Program-made: the position numbers and the translations under genes
NCBI RefSeq assembly: GCF_013359865.1
Contig: NZ_JABMCE010000075.1
Location: forward strand, 1-64,000
Source of the DNA: Curtobacterium pusillum
GTDB taxonomy: Bacteria; Actinomycetota; Actinomycetes; Actinomycetales; Microbacteriaceae
DNA length: 64,000 nucleotides
Direction of reading: 5' to 3'
Notes under the pieces: generated by a model
Databases searched by the model: none
What the model saw: the letters and a program-made list of their open reading frames with translations, nothing else
What the model was told of the DNA's origin: nothing
Shown: positions 1-8,204 of the stretch, in pieces
Numbering within the stretch: the first letter of the stretch is position 1
Layout: each line of letters begins with the position of its first letter

Positions 1-55
1 AAGCGGGGACTAACGACCCGTGGAGCTGACCGGTACTAATAAGCCGAAGACTTGA
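1..55 (+). rRNA. 23S rRNA, 3' end (partial)
   Basis: The first bases contain the conserved 3'-terminal stretch of 23S rRNA (GACCGGTACTAAT, then AAGCCGAAGACTTGAC). Only the tail of the gene is inside the window. The exact 3' end is estimated to within a few bases. The order 23S, 5S, gltX on the plus strand shows that an rRNA operon ends here. Confidence 0.9.
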
Positions 56-194
56 CAACACAACTATTTCCCACACTTTCGGGTGTGGGGCTCGCGTCCA
101 CTTTGTGGTTCCCGACAGACGATCGGGAACAAGAAACTGAACACCGCGCATGCGCGGAACAGCTTTCGGATTTCCAAGTGATTGGGTCGAAAGT
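56..194 (+). other. 23S-5S internal spacer
   Basis: Transcribed spacer of about 140 bases. It holds a perfect 8-bp hairpin (GTTCCCGA at 108-115 with TCGGGAAC at 123-130) and a smaller GC-rich hairpin near 70-90, both plausible rRNA-processing structures. No tRNA is present in the spacer. Confidence 0.6.
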
Positions 195-311
195 GTTCCG
201 GTGGTCATAGCGAGAGGGAAACGCCCGGTCACATTCCGAACCCGGAAGCTAAGCCTCTCAGCGCCGATGGTACTGCAAGGGGGACCTTGTGGGAGAGTAG
301 GACGCCGCCGG
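195..311 (+). rRNA. rrf: 5S ribosomal RNA
   Basis: About 117 bases matching the actinobacterial 5S pattern: GTTCCGGTGGTCATAGCG at the 5' side, the conserved GAACCCGGAAGCTAAG loop B/C segment, and GGGAGAGTAGGACGCCGCC at the 3' side. The two ends (CCGGTGG and CCGCCGG) pair as helix I. Confidence 0.95.
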
Positions 312-333
312 ACTCAACGTTGCAACACCAGGG

Positions 334-365
334 AACCCCTGACCTTGACTGGTCAGGGGTTTTCT
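334..365 (+). terminator. rRNA operon terminator
   Basis: Perfect 11-bp stem AACCCCTGACC / GGTCAGGGGTT with loop TTGACT, followed by TTTCTG. It is an intrinsic terminator directly after 5S and before the gltX promoter. Confidence 0.9.
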
Positions 366-403
366 GCGTTTCAAGGGTGTCCGGCCGGTAGGATCGTGGA
401 GTC

Positions 404-1891
404 ATGACTGCGCCATTCACCACTGCCTCCGGCTCCGACGTCCGTGTCCGCTTCTGCCCGAGCCCGACCGGCACACCGCACGTCGGGCTCATCCGCACCG
501 CCCTGTTCAACTGGGCGTACGCGCGCCACACGGGCGGCAAGCTCGTGTTCCGGATCGAGGACACCGACGCAGCGCGGGACAGCGAAGAGTCCTACCAGCA
601 GATCCTCGAGGCGCTGCGCTGGCTGAGGCTCGACTGGGACGAGGGCGTCGAGGCGGGTGGGCCGCACGGTCCGTACCGGCAGTCCGAGCGGTCGGACGTG
701 TACGAGGACGTCATCGCGAAGCTCAAGGCGTCGGGGCACATCTACGAGTCCTTCGTCACGCCGGAGGAGATGGAAGCCCGCAACAAGGCCGCCGGGCGCG
801 ATCCGAAGCAGGGCTACGACAACCACGAGCGCGACCTCACCGAGGCGGAGCGCCAGGCCTTCCGTGACCAGGGGCGTGAGCCGGCGCTGCGCCTGCGTGT
901 GCCGGACCGTGACCTGAGCTTCCAGGACCTCGTCCGTGGGGAGATCACCTTCAAGCAGGGCACCTTCCCGGACTTCGTGGTGGTCCGGCCGAACGGCAAG
1001 CCGTTGTACACGTTCACGAACCCGGTGGACGACGCGCTCATGGCCGTCACGCACGTCCTCCGCGGTGAGGACCTGCTGTCGTCCACCCCGCGCCAGATCG
1101 CCCTGTACGAGGCGCTCTACGAGGTCGGTATCGCCGAGTTCATCCCCGTGTTCGGCCACCTGCCGTACGTGATGGGGGAGGGCAACAAGAAGCTCTCGAA
1201 GCGAGACCCGGAGTCGAACCTGTTCCACCACCGTGCCGCGGGCATGATCCCCGAGGGGCTCGTGAACTACCTGGCGTTGCTCGGTTGGTCGATCGGCCCC
1301 GACCGGGACGTGTTCTCGATCGACGAGATGGTCGCGGCGTTCGACGTCGCGGACGTGAACCCCAACCCCGCGCGCTTCGACCACAAGAAGGCAGAGGCCA
1401 TCAACGGCGACCACATCCGTCTCCTCGACGCCGCTGACTTCCGCGATCGGCTCCTGCCGTACCTGACGGGCATCGTGGCCGATCCGGCGACGCCGGCGCA
1501 GCTCGAGGTCCTCACCAAGGCGGCGCCGCTCGTGCAGGAGCGCATGCAGCTCCTGAGTGAGGCGCCCGGCATGCTGGGGTTCTTGTTCACGTCGGACGAC
1601 GACCTCGTGGTCGAGGACGACGCGGTCGGCACCCTCAAGCCCGATGCCGGCGACGTGCTCCGCGCGAGCATCACCGCCCTGGAGCCGCTCGAGGACTGGA
1701 CGACCGAGGCGATCGAGGGTGCGCTGCGTGCGGCGCTCATCGACGGGCTCGGCCTGAAGCCGCGCCTGGCGTTCGGCCCGCTCCGTGTGGCGGTGTCCGG
1801 TCGTCGGATCAGCCCGCCGCTGTTCGAGTCGATGGAGATCCTCGGGAAGGACTCCACCGTCACGCGGCTGCGTCGCCTCGCGGACCGCTGA
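404..1891 (+). CDS. gltX: glutamyl-tRNA synthetase
   Basis: Class I aminoacyl-tRNA synthetase of 495 residues that charges tRNA-Glu; it is cytoplasmic. The HIGH-type motif reads [10 protein letters not shown] near residue 20, and the KMSKS-type loop reads KLSKRD near residue 265. The length is normal for bacterial GltX, with a helical anticodon-binding C-terminus. A -10-like TAGGAT (389-394) lies 9 bases before the ATG, with a weak GGAG just upstream. The gene follows the rRNA terminator, and the flavoprotein start lies two bases beyond its stop. The organism also carries two tRNA-Glu genes near 29.2 kb, which this enzyme would serve. Whether it is discriminating, or also charges tRNA-Gln for a GatCAB route, cannot be seen here. 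Confidence 0.97.
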   Translation: MTAPFTTASGSDVRVRFCPSPTGTPHVGLIRTALFNWAYARHTGGKLVFRIEDTDAARDSEESYQQILEALRWLRLDWDEGVEAGGPHGPYRQSERSDVYEDVIAKLKASGHIYESFVTPEEMEARNKAAGRDPKQGYDNHERDLTEAERQAFRDQGREPALRLRVPDRDLSFQDLVRGEITFKQGTFPDFVVVRPNGKPLYTFTNPVDDALMAVTHVLRGEDLLSSTPRQIALYEALYEVGIAEFIPVFGHLPYVMGEGNKKLSKRDPESNLFHHRAAGMIPEGLVNYLALLGWSIGPDRDVFSIDEMVAAFDVADVNPNPARFDHKKAEAINGDHIRLLDAADFRDRLLPYLTGIVADPATPAQLEVLTKAAPLVQERMQLLSEAPGMLGFLFTSDDDLVVEDDAVGTLKPDAGDVLRASITALEPLEDWTTEAIEGALRAALIDGLGLKPRLAFGPLRVAVSGRRISPPLFESMEILGKDSTVTRLRRLADR

Positions 1892-1892
1892 C

Positions 1893-2837
1893 GTGAGCGG
1901 GCCGGGCCGCCTGACGGTCGACGTGGCCGTCGTCGGGGCCGGTCCCGCGGGCCTGAGCGCCGCGCTGAACCTCGTGCGAGCGAAGCGCACGGTGCTGCTC
2001 GTGGACGCGAACCGTCCGCGGAACGCCGCGACGCTGCGCTCGCACGGGTTCCTCACGCGGGACGGCGTCTCGCCGCTGGAGCTCCGGAAGCTCGGGCGGG
2101 CCGAGGTCGAGGGCTACGCCGAGGCGACGGTCGTGCAGGCCGTCGTGGACCGGGTCGCTCCCGAGGGCGACCGGTGGCTCGTGCACGGTTCGTGGCGGGG
2201 CGTCGAGGTCGAGGCGTCGGCCCGCGCGGTGGTCATCGCGACCGGTCTCCGTGAGGAGTTCCCACCCCTGCCGATGCTCCGCGCCTTCTACGGCACCGCC
2301 GTGCACAGCTGCGTGGAGTGCGACGCGTACGAGAAGGCGGGCGAGCCGCTGGCGTTCATCTGCGAGACCGACGACGTGGTCGACCGTGCGTTGCTCGTCG
2401 CGGCGTGGACGGATGACCTGGTGGTGTACACGAACGGCGTCGCGAGGCTCGACGACACCGGACGGAAGCGTCTGGCGTCCGCGGGTGTGCGCCTCGACGA
2501 ACGGCCCGTCGCGGACCTCGAGGGGGACCGCTCGGGGATGACCGGTGTCCGCCTCGCCGACGGGCACGTGGAGCCACGCACGGGCGGGTTCGTCCGACCG
2601 CGCTGGCACGCCGACCTGGACTGGGTGGACGCCGACCTCGCACGCGACGCCGAGGGGCTCGTCGTGGTCGACCGGTCCGGACGGACGAACCTCGCCGGTC
2701 TGTACGCCGTGGGCGACGTGACCCCGCCCGGGCCGGAGCAGCTCATCGTGGCGGCGGGCCACGGGGCCGTGACGGCGGCTGCGGTGCACCGGGACCTCGT
2801 GGGTGGTCTTGCGGACCTCCGGGATGCTGTACAGTAG
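1893..2837 (+). CDS. thioredoxin-reductase-like FAD/NAD(P) oxidoreductase
   Basis: A 314-residue two-dinucleotide-fold flavoprotein. The FAD motif GAGPAG is near residue 14, and the C-terminal FAD motif GLYAVGDVT is near residue 270. A redox-active CVEC-D pair (Cys about 140 and 143) aligns with the CATC-D centre of thioredoxin reductase. The family reduces a disulfide partner with NADPH; the partner here is unknown because no thioredoxin gene is adjacent. The GTG start lies two bases after the gltX stop, so the two genes are probably co-transcribed. A longer in-frame start at 1785 lies inside gltX and is less likely. It could be an accessory TrxB-like reductase rather than the main TrxB. Confidence 0.8.
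   Translation: MSGPGRLTVDVAVVGAGPAGLSAALNLVRAKRTVLLVDANRPRNAATLRSHGFLTRDGVSPLELRKLGRAEVEGYAEATVVQAVVDRVAPEGDRWLVHGSWRGVEVEASARAVVIATGLREEFPPLPMLRAFYGTAVHSCVECDAYEKAGEPLAFICETDDVVDRALLVAAWTDDLVVYTNGVARLDDTGRKRLASAGVRLDERPVADLEGDRSGMTGVRLADGHVEPRTGGFVRPRWHADLDWVDADLARDAEGLVVVDRSGRTNLAGLYAVGDVTPPGPEQLIVAAGHGAVTAAAVHRDLVGGLADLRDAVQ
2809..2835 (+). promoter_or_regulatory. possible tRNA-Gln promoter
   Basis: TTGCGG (2809-2814) and TACAGT (2830-2835) with a 15-base spacer overlap the last codons of the flavoprotein gene and lie about 48 bases before the tRNA. The short spacer makes this tentative. Confidence 0.35.
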
Positions 2838-2882
2838 TTGATCGTGCCCCGGGCAACCGGGACACGGGGCCGCAAGGCCTCT

Positions 2883-2954
2883 TGGGGTATGGTGTAATTG
2901 GCAACACAGCGGTTTCTGGTACCGTCGTTCTTGGTTCGAGTCCAGGTACCCCAG
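2883..2954 (+). tRNA. tRNA-Gln (anticodon CTG)
   Basis: A 72-base cloverleaf. The acceptor strand TGGGGTA (2883-2889) pairs with TACCCCA (2947-2953), the discriminator is G, the anticodon loop is TTCTGGT with anticodon CTG, and the T-loop contains GGTTCGAGTCC. No CCA is encoded. A terminator follows within 11 bases. Confidence 0.95.
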
Positions 2955-2964
2955 CACTTGAGGA

Positions 2965-2990
2965 AGCCCCCGGTACATCCGGGGGCTTTC
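2965..2990 (+). terminator. terminator after tRNA-Gln
   Basis: Nine-bp perfect stem AGCCCCCGG / CCGGGGGCT with loop TACAT, followed by TTCTGCG. Confidence 0.85.
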
Positions 2991-3141
2991 TGCGTTCCCG
3001 GCTGAGCCCGCGCACGCACGGCTCCTGCATCGGCGCTTCAATGCCGATTCCGAGGCTGCGGTGATCCGCACGAACCCACGGCCACCTCGCCCGTCGGCAC
3101 GGCGGGCCATTCGCTCCGGTGAGGCACACGACGGACGCGAG

Positions 3142-3156
3142 CCGCGCCTCCAGGCC
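3142..3156 (-). repeat. solitary half-copy of the interspersed palindrome
   Basis: CCGCGCCTCCAGGCC is the reverse complement of the 15-mer GGCCTGGAGGCGCGG that recurs in other gaps of this window. It lies in the gene-free stretch 2991-3276, in which I see no other gene, tRNA or clear promoter. Confidence 0.7.
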
Positions 3157-3276
3157 GCTTGCGGGGAACCGCAGGAGGCGACCTCGACCTCGCACCCCGT
3201 CGGATGCCCGACGTACGGTCGCAGCACCGCCATCGCTCCGCTGGCGGTCCGTTGACGAGCAGACAGGGGTGTCCTC

Positions 3277-6021
3277 GTGCCCTCCACCGATTCCGTGATC
3301 CACACCTGGGACCACGTGCCCGCGATCGCCGTGGCCGACGACCACTCCGTCCTCGATCGCTGGGACCGCGTGGTCGCCCGGCACCGCGACGAACCGGCGC
3401 TCTCGGGCGACGGCCGCTCCGTGACCTACGGGGAGGCCGACCGCCTGGTGACCTCGCTGGCCGCCGTGCTCAGCGACGTGCTCCGTCCGGACGACCACGC
3501 CGGTGCCGGGGTCGGCGCCCAGCCGGGCGGCGCGTCGAAGCCGATCGGCATCATGGCGGGGCAGACCACCGAGGCGGTCATCGGCGTCCTCGCGATCGTG
3601 GCGGCCGGTCGCACCGTCGTCGTCATGGACGACCACCTCCCGCCGGCCCGGTTGGCGCACGTCGCCGCCCTCGCCGGGCTGGACGAGGTCGTCGCCGACG
3701 CCGGTCGCCTCGGCACGGCCGAGGGCGTGCTGGCCGGGACCGGGGGCCGGGTGCACCCGCTCGAGGACCTCCTGGCCCGTGCCGAGGACCCGGGCGACGC
3801 CGCGCACGGGACCGAGACCACCGGCGCGGGACGCGGGCAGGGGCAGCACCGGCCCGGTGGCGCCGACCCCCTGGTGCTGGTCTTCACGTCGGGTTCCACC
3901 GGGCTCCCCAAGGGCGTCGCGATGACCCACCGCCAGCAGCTGCAGAACACCGAGCAGGACGCCGTGGCACTCGGCCCCGGCCCCGGGGACCGGCTCGGTG
4001 TCGTCCTGCCGCTGTCGTTCGCCGCTGGGTTCCTGTTCGCCTTCTCCACCCTTCTCAACGGCGGCGCGGTCGTGCTCATCGACCCCCGCGACCTCGGTGT
4101 GGAGCGCACGCTCGACCGCCTCGAGGAGCAGGGCGTCACGTGCCTGGTGTGCACGCCGCACCTCCTCCGCTCGATCGTCAGCACGGTGGGCGCCGACGAC
4201 CGTGCCCCTCGGAGGGCGCTGACCGACCTCCGTTTCCTGATGACGCTCGGCGAGCCCGTCACCGGCACCGACCTGGCCGCCGCCCGCCCGCACCTCGGGG
4301 CCGGGACGGTGTTCTGGAACGGGTTCGGGTCGAGCGAGATGGGCTGCGTCGCCTACTTCTCCGTGCAGCCGGACGAGCCGGTCCCGGACGGGGTGATCCC
4401 GGCCGGGTGGCCGCTCCACGGCAAGACGGTGCGCATCGTGCGCGAAGACGGGTCGGAAGCACCCCTCGGGGAGACCGGCGAGCTCCTGGTCGTCTCCGAC
4501 GGCATGACGTGCGGGTACTGGGGCGCGCCCGAGAAGACCGCGGAGCGCATCGGGCGGGACGACGACGGCCGGGCGACCTGGCGGCAGGGCGACCTCGCCC
4601 GCCTCGAAGCCGACGGCAGGCTCGTGCTCCTCGGCCGGTCGGACGACGCCGTCAAGGTCCGTGGCTACCTGGTCGAGCCGAGCGAGGTCGAAGCGGCGCT
4701 CCGGGCGATCCCCGAGGTCCACGACGCGGTCGTCACCGCGCAGGTGGACCCGCCGGCGGTGACCCGGCTGGTCGCCTACGTCGTCGGACGTCCCGGCGCC
4801 CGCACCCCCGCTCCGGCGGCGGTCCGCCGAGCACTCCGGGAGCGGCTGCCGGAGTACATGGTCCCCGCGTCCATCGTGCCGATGACCGAACTGCCACGGA
4901 ACGAGCGCGGCAAGGTCGACCGCGCCGAGCTGCCCGGCGCACCGAGCATCGAGGCCGAGATGGTCGAGGGGGAGTACGACCAGTGGGAGCTGGTGGTCGG
5001 GCAGATCTGGGCCGGTGTCCTCGGACTCCGCGGCGTGCACCTCGACGAGGACTTCTCGGCCCTCGGCGGCGACTCGCTCTCCGCGGAGGAGATGCTCACC
5101 GTCGTGCATGAGCGCCTCGGTGTCGACCTGCGCGCGTCCGAGCTGCTCGAGCACCCGACGCTCCGGGCCTTCGCCCACCGGGTCCGGACCGGGACGAGCG
5201 CCCTCCCGAGCCACCCGGACGTCGTCAAGGTGTCGAGTGCGCGCGAGGCGGGCCGGCCGCCGGTGTTCTGCCTGGCGGGCGGCGGCGCCCTCGCCCTGAC
5301 GTTCCTCCCGCTGTCGCGGTACCTGCCGGACCACGACGTGTACGCGTTCCAGCAGCACGGTCTCGAGCGGCGCAGCTTCCCGGACTGGAGCATCGAACGC
5401 ATCGCCCGCCGCTACCTCGCCCTCATGCGCATCGTGCAGCCGCGCGGCCCGTACCTCCTCGTCGGGCACTCGCTCGGCGGCCTCGTGGCGCTCGAGATCG
5501 CGCGGCAGCTCACCGAGGCGGGGGAGCAGGTGGAGCACCTCGCCCTCCTCGACACCTACCTGCCGCGCTCGAAGTCCGAGCAGGCACGCCTGCACTTCGG
5601 CCGCATGGAACCGCGGGAGGCGTCCAACCCCACGGTGCGGTCGCTCCAGAAGGGCGTCGACAAGCTCGTGAAGCGCGTGATGCCCGCCGGCGTCCCGTAC
5701 GGCGCGCAGGCCGCCAAGCGGTTCCGCGCGTACACCGCCGGCGTGCTCCGGTTCGGTGGGCAGAAGGACTTCGACGCCTTCTTCGACCAGGCGGAGATCG
5801 TCACCCGGCGACACCACCCCACGCCGTTCGCGGGCCGCTCGACGTACGTCGTGGCGGACGCGAACCCGGACGCCGAGGGCTGGAAGTCGCTGCTCGTCGG
5901 GCGCCGGGAGACGGTCCGCATCGCTGCCGAGCACACGTCGCTCCTGCGCGAGCCGCACGTCGCGGAGCTCGCGACCGCCCTGCGGGCGGCCTTCGAGCCG
6001 GAGGATCCGGCACAGGGCTGA
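3277..6021 (+). CDS. single-module NRPS-like enzyme (adenylation-carrier-thioesterase)
   Basis: A 914-residue protein with three domains and no condensation domain. The adenylation domain covers about residues 25-550 (FTSGSTGLPKG near 205; GETGELL; GRSDDAVKVRGYLVEPSEVE; terminal NERGKVDR). The carrier domain has LGGDSL near 596, whose Ser takes the phosphopantetheine arm. An alpha/beta-hydrolase thioesterase spans about 660-910 with nucleophile motif GHSLGG near 730 and a late EHTSLL histidine. The enzyme should activate an acid with ATP, tether it, and release or condense it. Where amino-acid-activating domains have an FDxS motif this one reads FAAG, so the Asp that holds an alpha-amino group is missing. 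That hints at a non-amino-acid substrate (inference). GTG start with AGGGG upstream. A surface-glycan operon follows beyond a palindromic repeat. Confidence 0.88.
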   Translation: MPSTDSVIHTWDHVPAIAVADDHSVLDRWDRVVARHRDEPALSGDGRSVTYGEADRLVTSLAAVLSDVLRPDDHAGAGVGAQPGGASKPIGIMAGQTTEAVIGVLAIVAAGRTVVVMDDHLPPARLAHVAALAGLDEVVADAGRLGTAEGVLAGTGGRVHPLEDLLARAEDPGDAAHGTETTGAGRGQGQHRPGGADPLVLVFTSGSTGLPKGVAMTHRQQLQNTEQDAVALGPGPGDRLGVVLPLSFAAGFLFAFSTLLNGGAVVLIDPRDLGVERTLDRLEEQGVTCLVCTPHLLRSIVSTVGADDRAPRRALTDLRFLMTLGEPVTGTDLAAARPHLGAGTVFWNGFGSSEMGCVAYFSVQPDEPVPDGVIPAGWPLHGKTVRIVREDGSEAPLGETGELLVVSDGMTCGYWGAPEKTAERIGRDDDGRATWRQGDLARLEADGRLVLLGRSDDAVKVRGYLVEPSEVEAALRAIPEVHDAVVTAQVDPPAVTRLVAYVVGRPGARTPAPAAVRRALRERLPEYMVPASIVPMTELPRNERGKVDRAELPGAPSIEAEMVEGEYDQWELVVGQIWAGVLGLRGVHLDEDFSALGGDSLSAEEMLTVVHERLGVDLRASELLEHPTLRAFAHRVRTGTSALPSHPDVVKVSSAREAGRPPVFCLAGGGALALTFLPLSRYLPDHDVYAFQQHGLERRSFPDWSIERIARRYLALMRIVQPRGPYLLVGHSLGGLVALEIARQLTEAGEQVEHLALLDTYLPRSKSEQARLHFGRMEPREASNPTVRSLQKGVDKLVKRVMPAGVPYGAQAAKRFRAYTAGVLRFGGQKDFDAFFDQAEIVTRRHHPTPFAGRSTYVVADANPDAEGWKSLLVGRRETVRIAAEHTSLLREPHVAELATALRAAFEPEDPAQG

Positions 6022-6032
6022 ACCGAGGGACG

Positions 6033-6082
6033 CGACGGACGGGAGGCGCGGTGCCGGCTGGCACCGCGCCTCCCGTCCGTCG
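6033..6082. repeat. interspersed palindrome (copy 1)
   Basis: Perfect 23-bp inverted repeat around loop GGCT. The arm contains GGGAGGCGCGGTGCC, and its complement is at 6060-6082. It lies 12 bases after the NRPS-like gene and may act as its terminator, although no T-tract follows. It is almost identical to the copy at 54323-54370. Confidence 0.9.
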
Positions 6083-6345
6083 TTCCCCGGCCTCGCGCGG
6101 ACCGCGCCGACCTGCGGTCGTTGCGGGTTTCCGTATCCACCACCGATGGTCCGCAATGGACCCCCGATCGCATTGACCGACACCTCGGCCACGGCGAGGG
6201 TTGGAACAACGGGGGAGAGTACCCACTCACCCGGGAATCCGGTGGCGTCGTACCCGCGCTCCTGCCGGACCGGCGAGCGTCGTCCGCGCGGCACTCGCAG
6301 CAGCGTTCTCCGCCCTGCAACCTGAACCCGACAGGAGCAACACCA
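6083..6345 (+). other. leader region of the glycan operon
   Basis: About 260 bases without a gene. It contains TTGACC at 6174-6179 and a TTGGAA at 6201-6206, but I see no convincing -10 at the right distance from either. A clear SD (AGGAG, 6333-6337) precedes the next gene. The promoter of the operon presumably lies here. Confidence 0.4.
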
Positions 6346-7245
6346 ATGACCGCCAGCACCGCACGTCCTGCCGATCCCCGAGTCTCGGTCGTCATCCCGG
6401 CACGGAACGAGGCACGCAACCTCGAGATCATCCTGCCGAAGCTCCCGCCCGTGTACGAGGTGATCCTCGTCGACGGCAACTCGGTCGACGACACCATCGC
6501 GACGGCGCAGCGCCTCATGCCCGACATCCGCGTCGTGCACCAGACCCGCAAGGGCAAGGGCAACGCCCTCGCCTGCGGCTTCGAGGCCGTGACCGGCGAC
6601 GTCGTCGTCATGTTCGACGCCGACTGCTCGGCCGACCCGGACGAGATCCCCCGCTTCGTGCAGGCGCTGCGCGACGGCGCCGACGTGGCCAAGGGCACGC
6701 GGTACGCGCTCGGTGGCGGCAGCGACGACATCACGATCGTCCGGAACCTCGGGAACCGGGGGCTCAACGTCCTGTGCAACCTGATCCTCGGCACCCGCTA
6801 CAGCGACCTCTGCTACGGCTACAACGCGTTCTGGGCCGACACCCTCCCGGAGATCGCGCTGCTGTCGTCGACGCTGCCGCAGCCGGCCGACGGCTCCATG
6901 CGGTGGGGCGACGGCTTCGAGATCGAGACGGTCCTCACGTGCCGCTGGTCGGCCGCCGAGCTGCGCATCGCCGAGGTCCCGAGCCACGAGAAGCTCCGCG
7001 TGCACGGTTCCAGCAACCTCAACGCGGTCACCGACGGCATCCGCGTGCTCAAGTCGATCGTGCACGAACGCCGTCGCTCGGTGGACGCCCGCTCCCGCGC
7101 GAAGGTCGCGGCGCTCGCCGGCGGCTCCGCCACGACGCTCCCCACGGCACCGGTGTCGCCGGTCGACGCGCCCACCGGTGAGATCGTCGCGCCCACCACG
7201 TCCGCGACGGTCGCCGCACGCGCCCTCGAAGGGGACGTCGTATGA
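6346..7245 (+). CDS. family-2 glycosyltransferase (dolichyl-P-mannose-synthase-like)
   Basis: A 299-residue GT-A fold transferase. VSVVIPARNEARNL is at residue 13 on, the donor-binding VILVDGNSVDDT is near 40, and a metal-binding DAD sits in VVMFDADCSAD near 87. The KGKGNAL and NRGLNVLCNLILGTRYSDLCYGYNAF segments are typical of polyprenyl-phosphate sugar synthases and related processive or initiating GT2 enzymes. It lacks obvious membrane helices. The ATG has an AGGAG SD; an in-frame upstream start at 6121 has none. First gene of an operon whose members overlap by 4 or more bases. Likely adds or loads a sugar for a surface glycan; donor and acceptor are unknown. Confidence 0.85.
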   Translation: MTASTARPADPRVSVVIPARNEARNLEIILPKLPPVYEVILVDGNSVDDTIATAQRLMPDIRVVHQTRKGKGNALACGFEAVTGDVVVMFDADCSADPDEIPRFVQALRDGADVAKGTRYALGGGSDDITIVRNLGNRGLNVLCNLILGTRYSDLCYGYNAFWADTLPEIALLSSTLPQPADGSMRWGDGFEIETVLTCRWSAAELRIAEVPSHEKLRVHGSSNLNAVTDGIRVLKSIVHERRRSVDARSRAKVAALAGGSATTLPTAPVSPVDAPTGEIVAPTTSATVAARALEGDVV

Positions 7246-8204
7246 GCAGCGTCGCCGTCGTCATCTGCGCCTACACGCAGCTGCGGTGGGGCGACCTGCA
7301 GGACAGCGTCGAGTCCGCGAAGCGGCAGCCGGAACATCCCGAGGTCATCATCGTGATCGACCACGAGCCCGAGCTCTTCGCCCGTGCGGTCGCACGCTGG
7401 CCCGAACTGCGGGTCCTGGAGAACACCGAGGAACGCGGCCTCTCGGGTGCACGCAACACCGGTGTCGCCCGGACCGACGCGGACGTCGTCGCGTTCCTCG
7501 ACGACGACGCGACCGCCGACGAGGACTGGCTCGGGCACATGCTGGCCGCCCTCGACGACCCGGACGTCGTCGGTGTCGGTGGCCGTGCGACCCCGTCGTG
7601 GCCCACCGTCACCGGCGCCGGCCCGTACTCCGACGAACTCCTCTGGATCGTCGGCTGCAGCTACGCCGGCCTGCCCGAGACGGCCGGCGACGTGCGCAAC
7701 GTCATCGGCTCGAGCATGGCGTTCCGCCGTGATGCCATCCTCCTCGCCGGCGGGTTCCGCGAGGGTCTCGGCCGCGTCGGCACCCAGCCCCTCGGCTGCG
7801 AGGAGACCGAGCTCTGCATCCGCATCGCCCAGGTGCGCCCCGGGTCGAGGATCCGCCACGAGCCGCGCTCGAACGTCTCGCACCGCGTGTCGGCCGACCG
7901 CGTGACGATGCGCTACCTGCGTCGCCGCAGCTACTACGAGGGCATCTCGAAGGCCGTGCTGAGCCGCCGCGTCGGCACCGGGGACTCGCTCTCCAGCGAA
8001 TCCACCTACCTGACCCGCGTGATCCCCGGCGCCGTCGCCCGCGAGCTCCGCTCGGTCGGCCGCGGCGGTGGCCTCCGGGCCTTCGCGATCGCGCTGTCCG
8101 TGCTGAGCACCGTCGTCGGCTACGGCGTCGGACGGTTCCTCGGCGGTGTCGTCGTGGTCGCCCCGGCGAACCGCGTCACCAGGCAGCCGGTCGGTACGCT
8201 GTGA
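7242..8204 (+). CDS. family-2 glycosyltransferase
   Basis: A 320-residue GT-A transferase. VAVVICAYTQLRW opens the fold, and the catalytic DDD appears in VVAFLDDDATADEDWL near residue 88. GLSGARNTGVARTDADV is the classic segment before the DxD, and a G-C-EETELCIR acidic motif near 185 supplies the base region. The C-terminus has a hydrophobic stretch (ALSVLSTVVGYGVGRFLGGVVVV), so the protein is probably membrane-attached. ATG start overlaps the upstream stop by ATGA, implying translational coupling. Predicted role is sugar transfer in surface-glycan assembly; specificity is not visible. Confidence 0.87.
   Translation: MSSVAVVICAYTQLRWGDLQDSVESAKRQPEHPEVIIVIDHEPELFARAVARWPELRVLENTEERGLSGARNTGVARTDADVVAFLDDDATADEDWLGHMLAALDDPDVVGVGGRATPSWPTVTGAGPYSDELLWIVGCSYAGLPETAGDVRNVIGSSMAFRRDAILLAGGFREGLGRVGTQPLGCEETELCIRIAQVRPGSRIRHEPRSNVSHRVSADRVTMRYLRRRSYYEGISKAVLSRRVGTGDSLSSESTYLTRVIPGAVARELRSVGRGGGLRAFAIALSVLSTVVGYGVGRFLGGVVVVAPANRVTRQPVGTL

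Noticed and set aside
6174-6179. TTGACC as a -35 for the glycan operon
   Set aside because: No TAnnnT element 16-18 bases downstream.
2743-7065. Very long open frame on the minus strand opposite the NRPS-like and GT2 genes
   Set aside because: It is the mirror of well-supported plus-strand genes in about 70% G+C DNA; its translation is Arg/Gly/Asp-rich with no domain motif.
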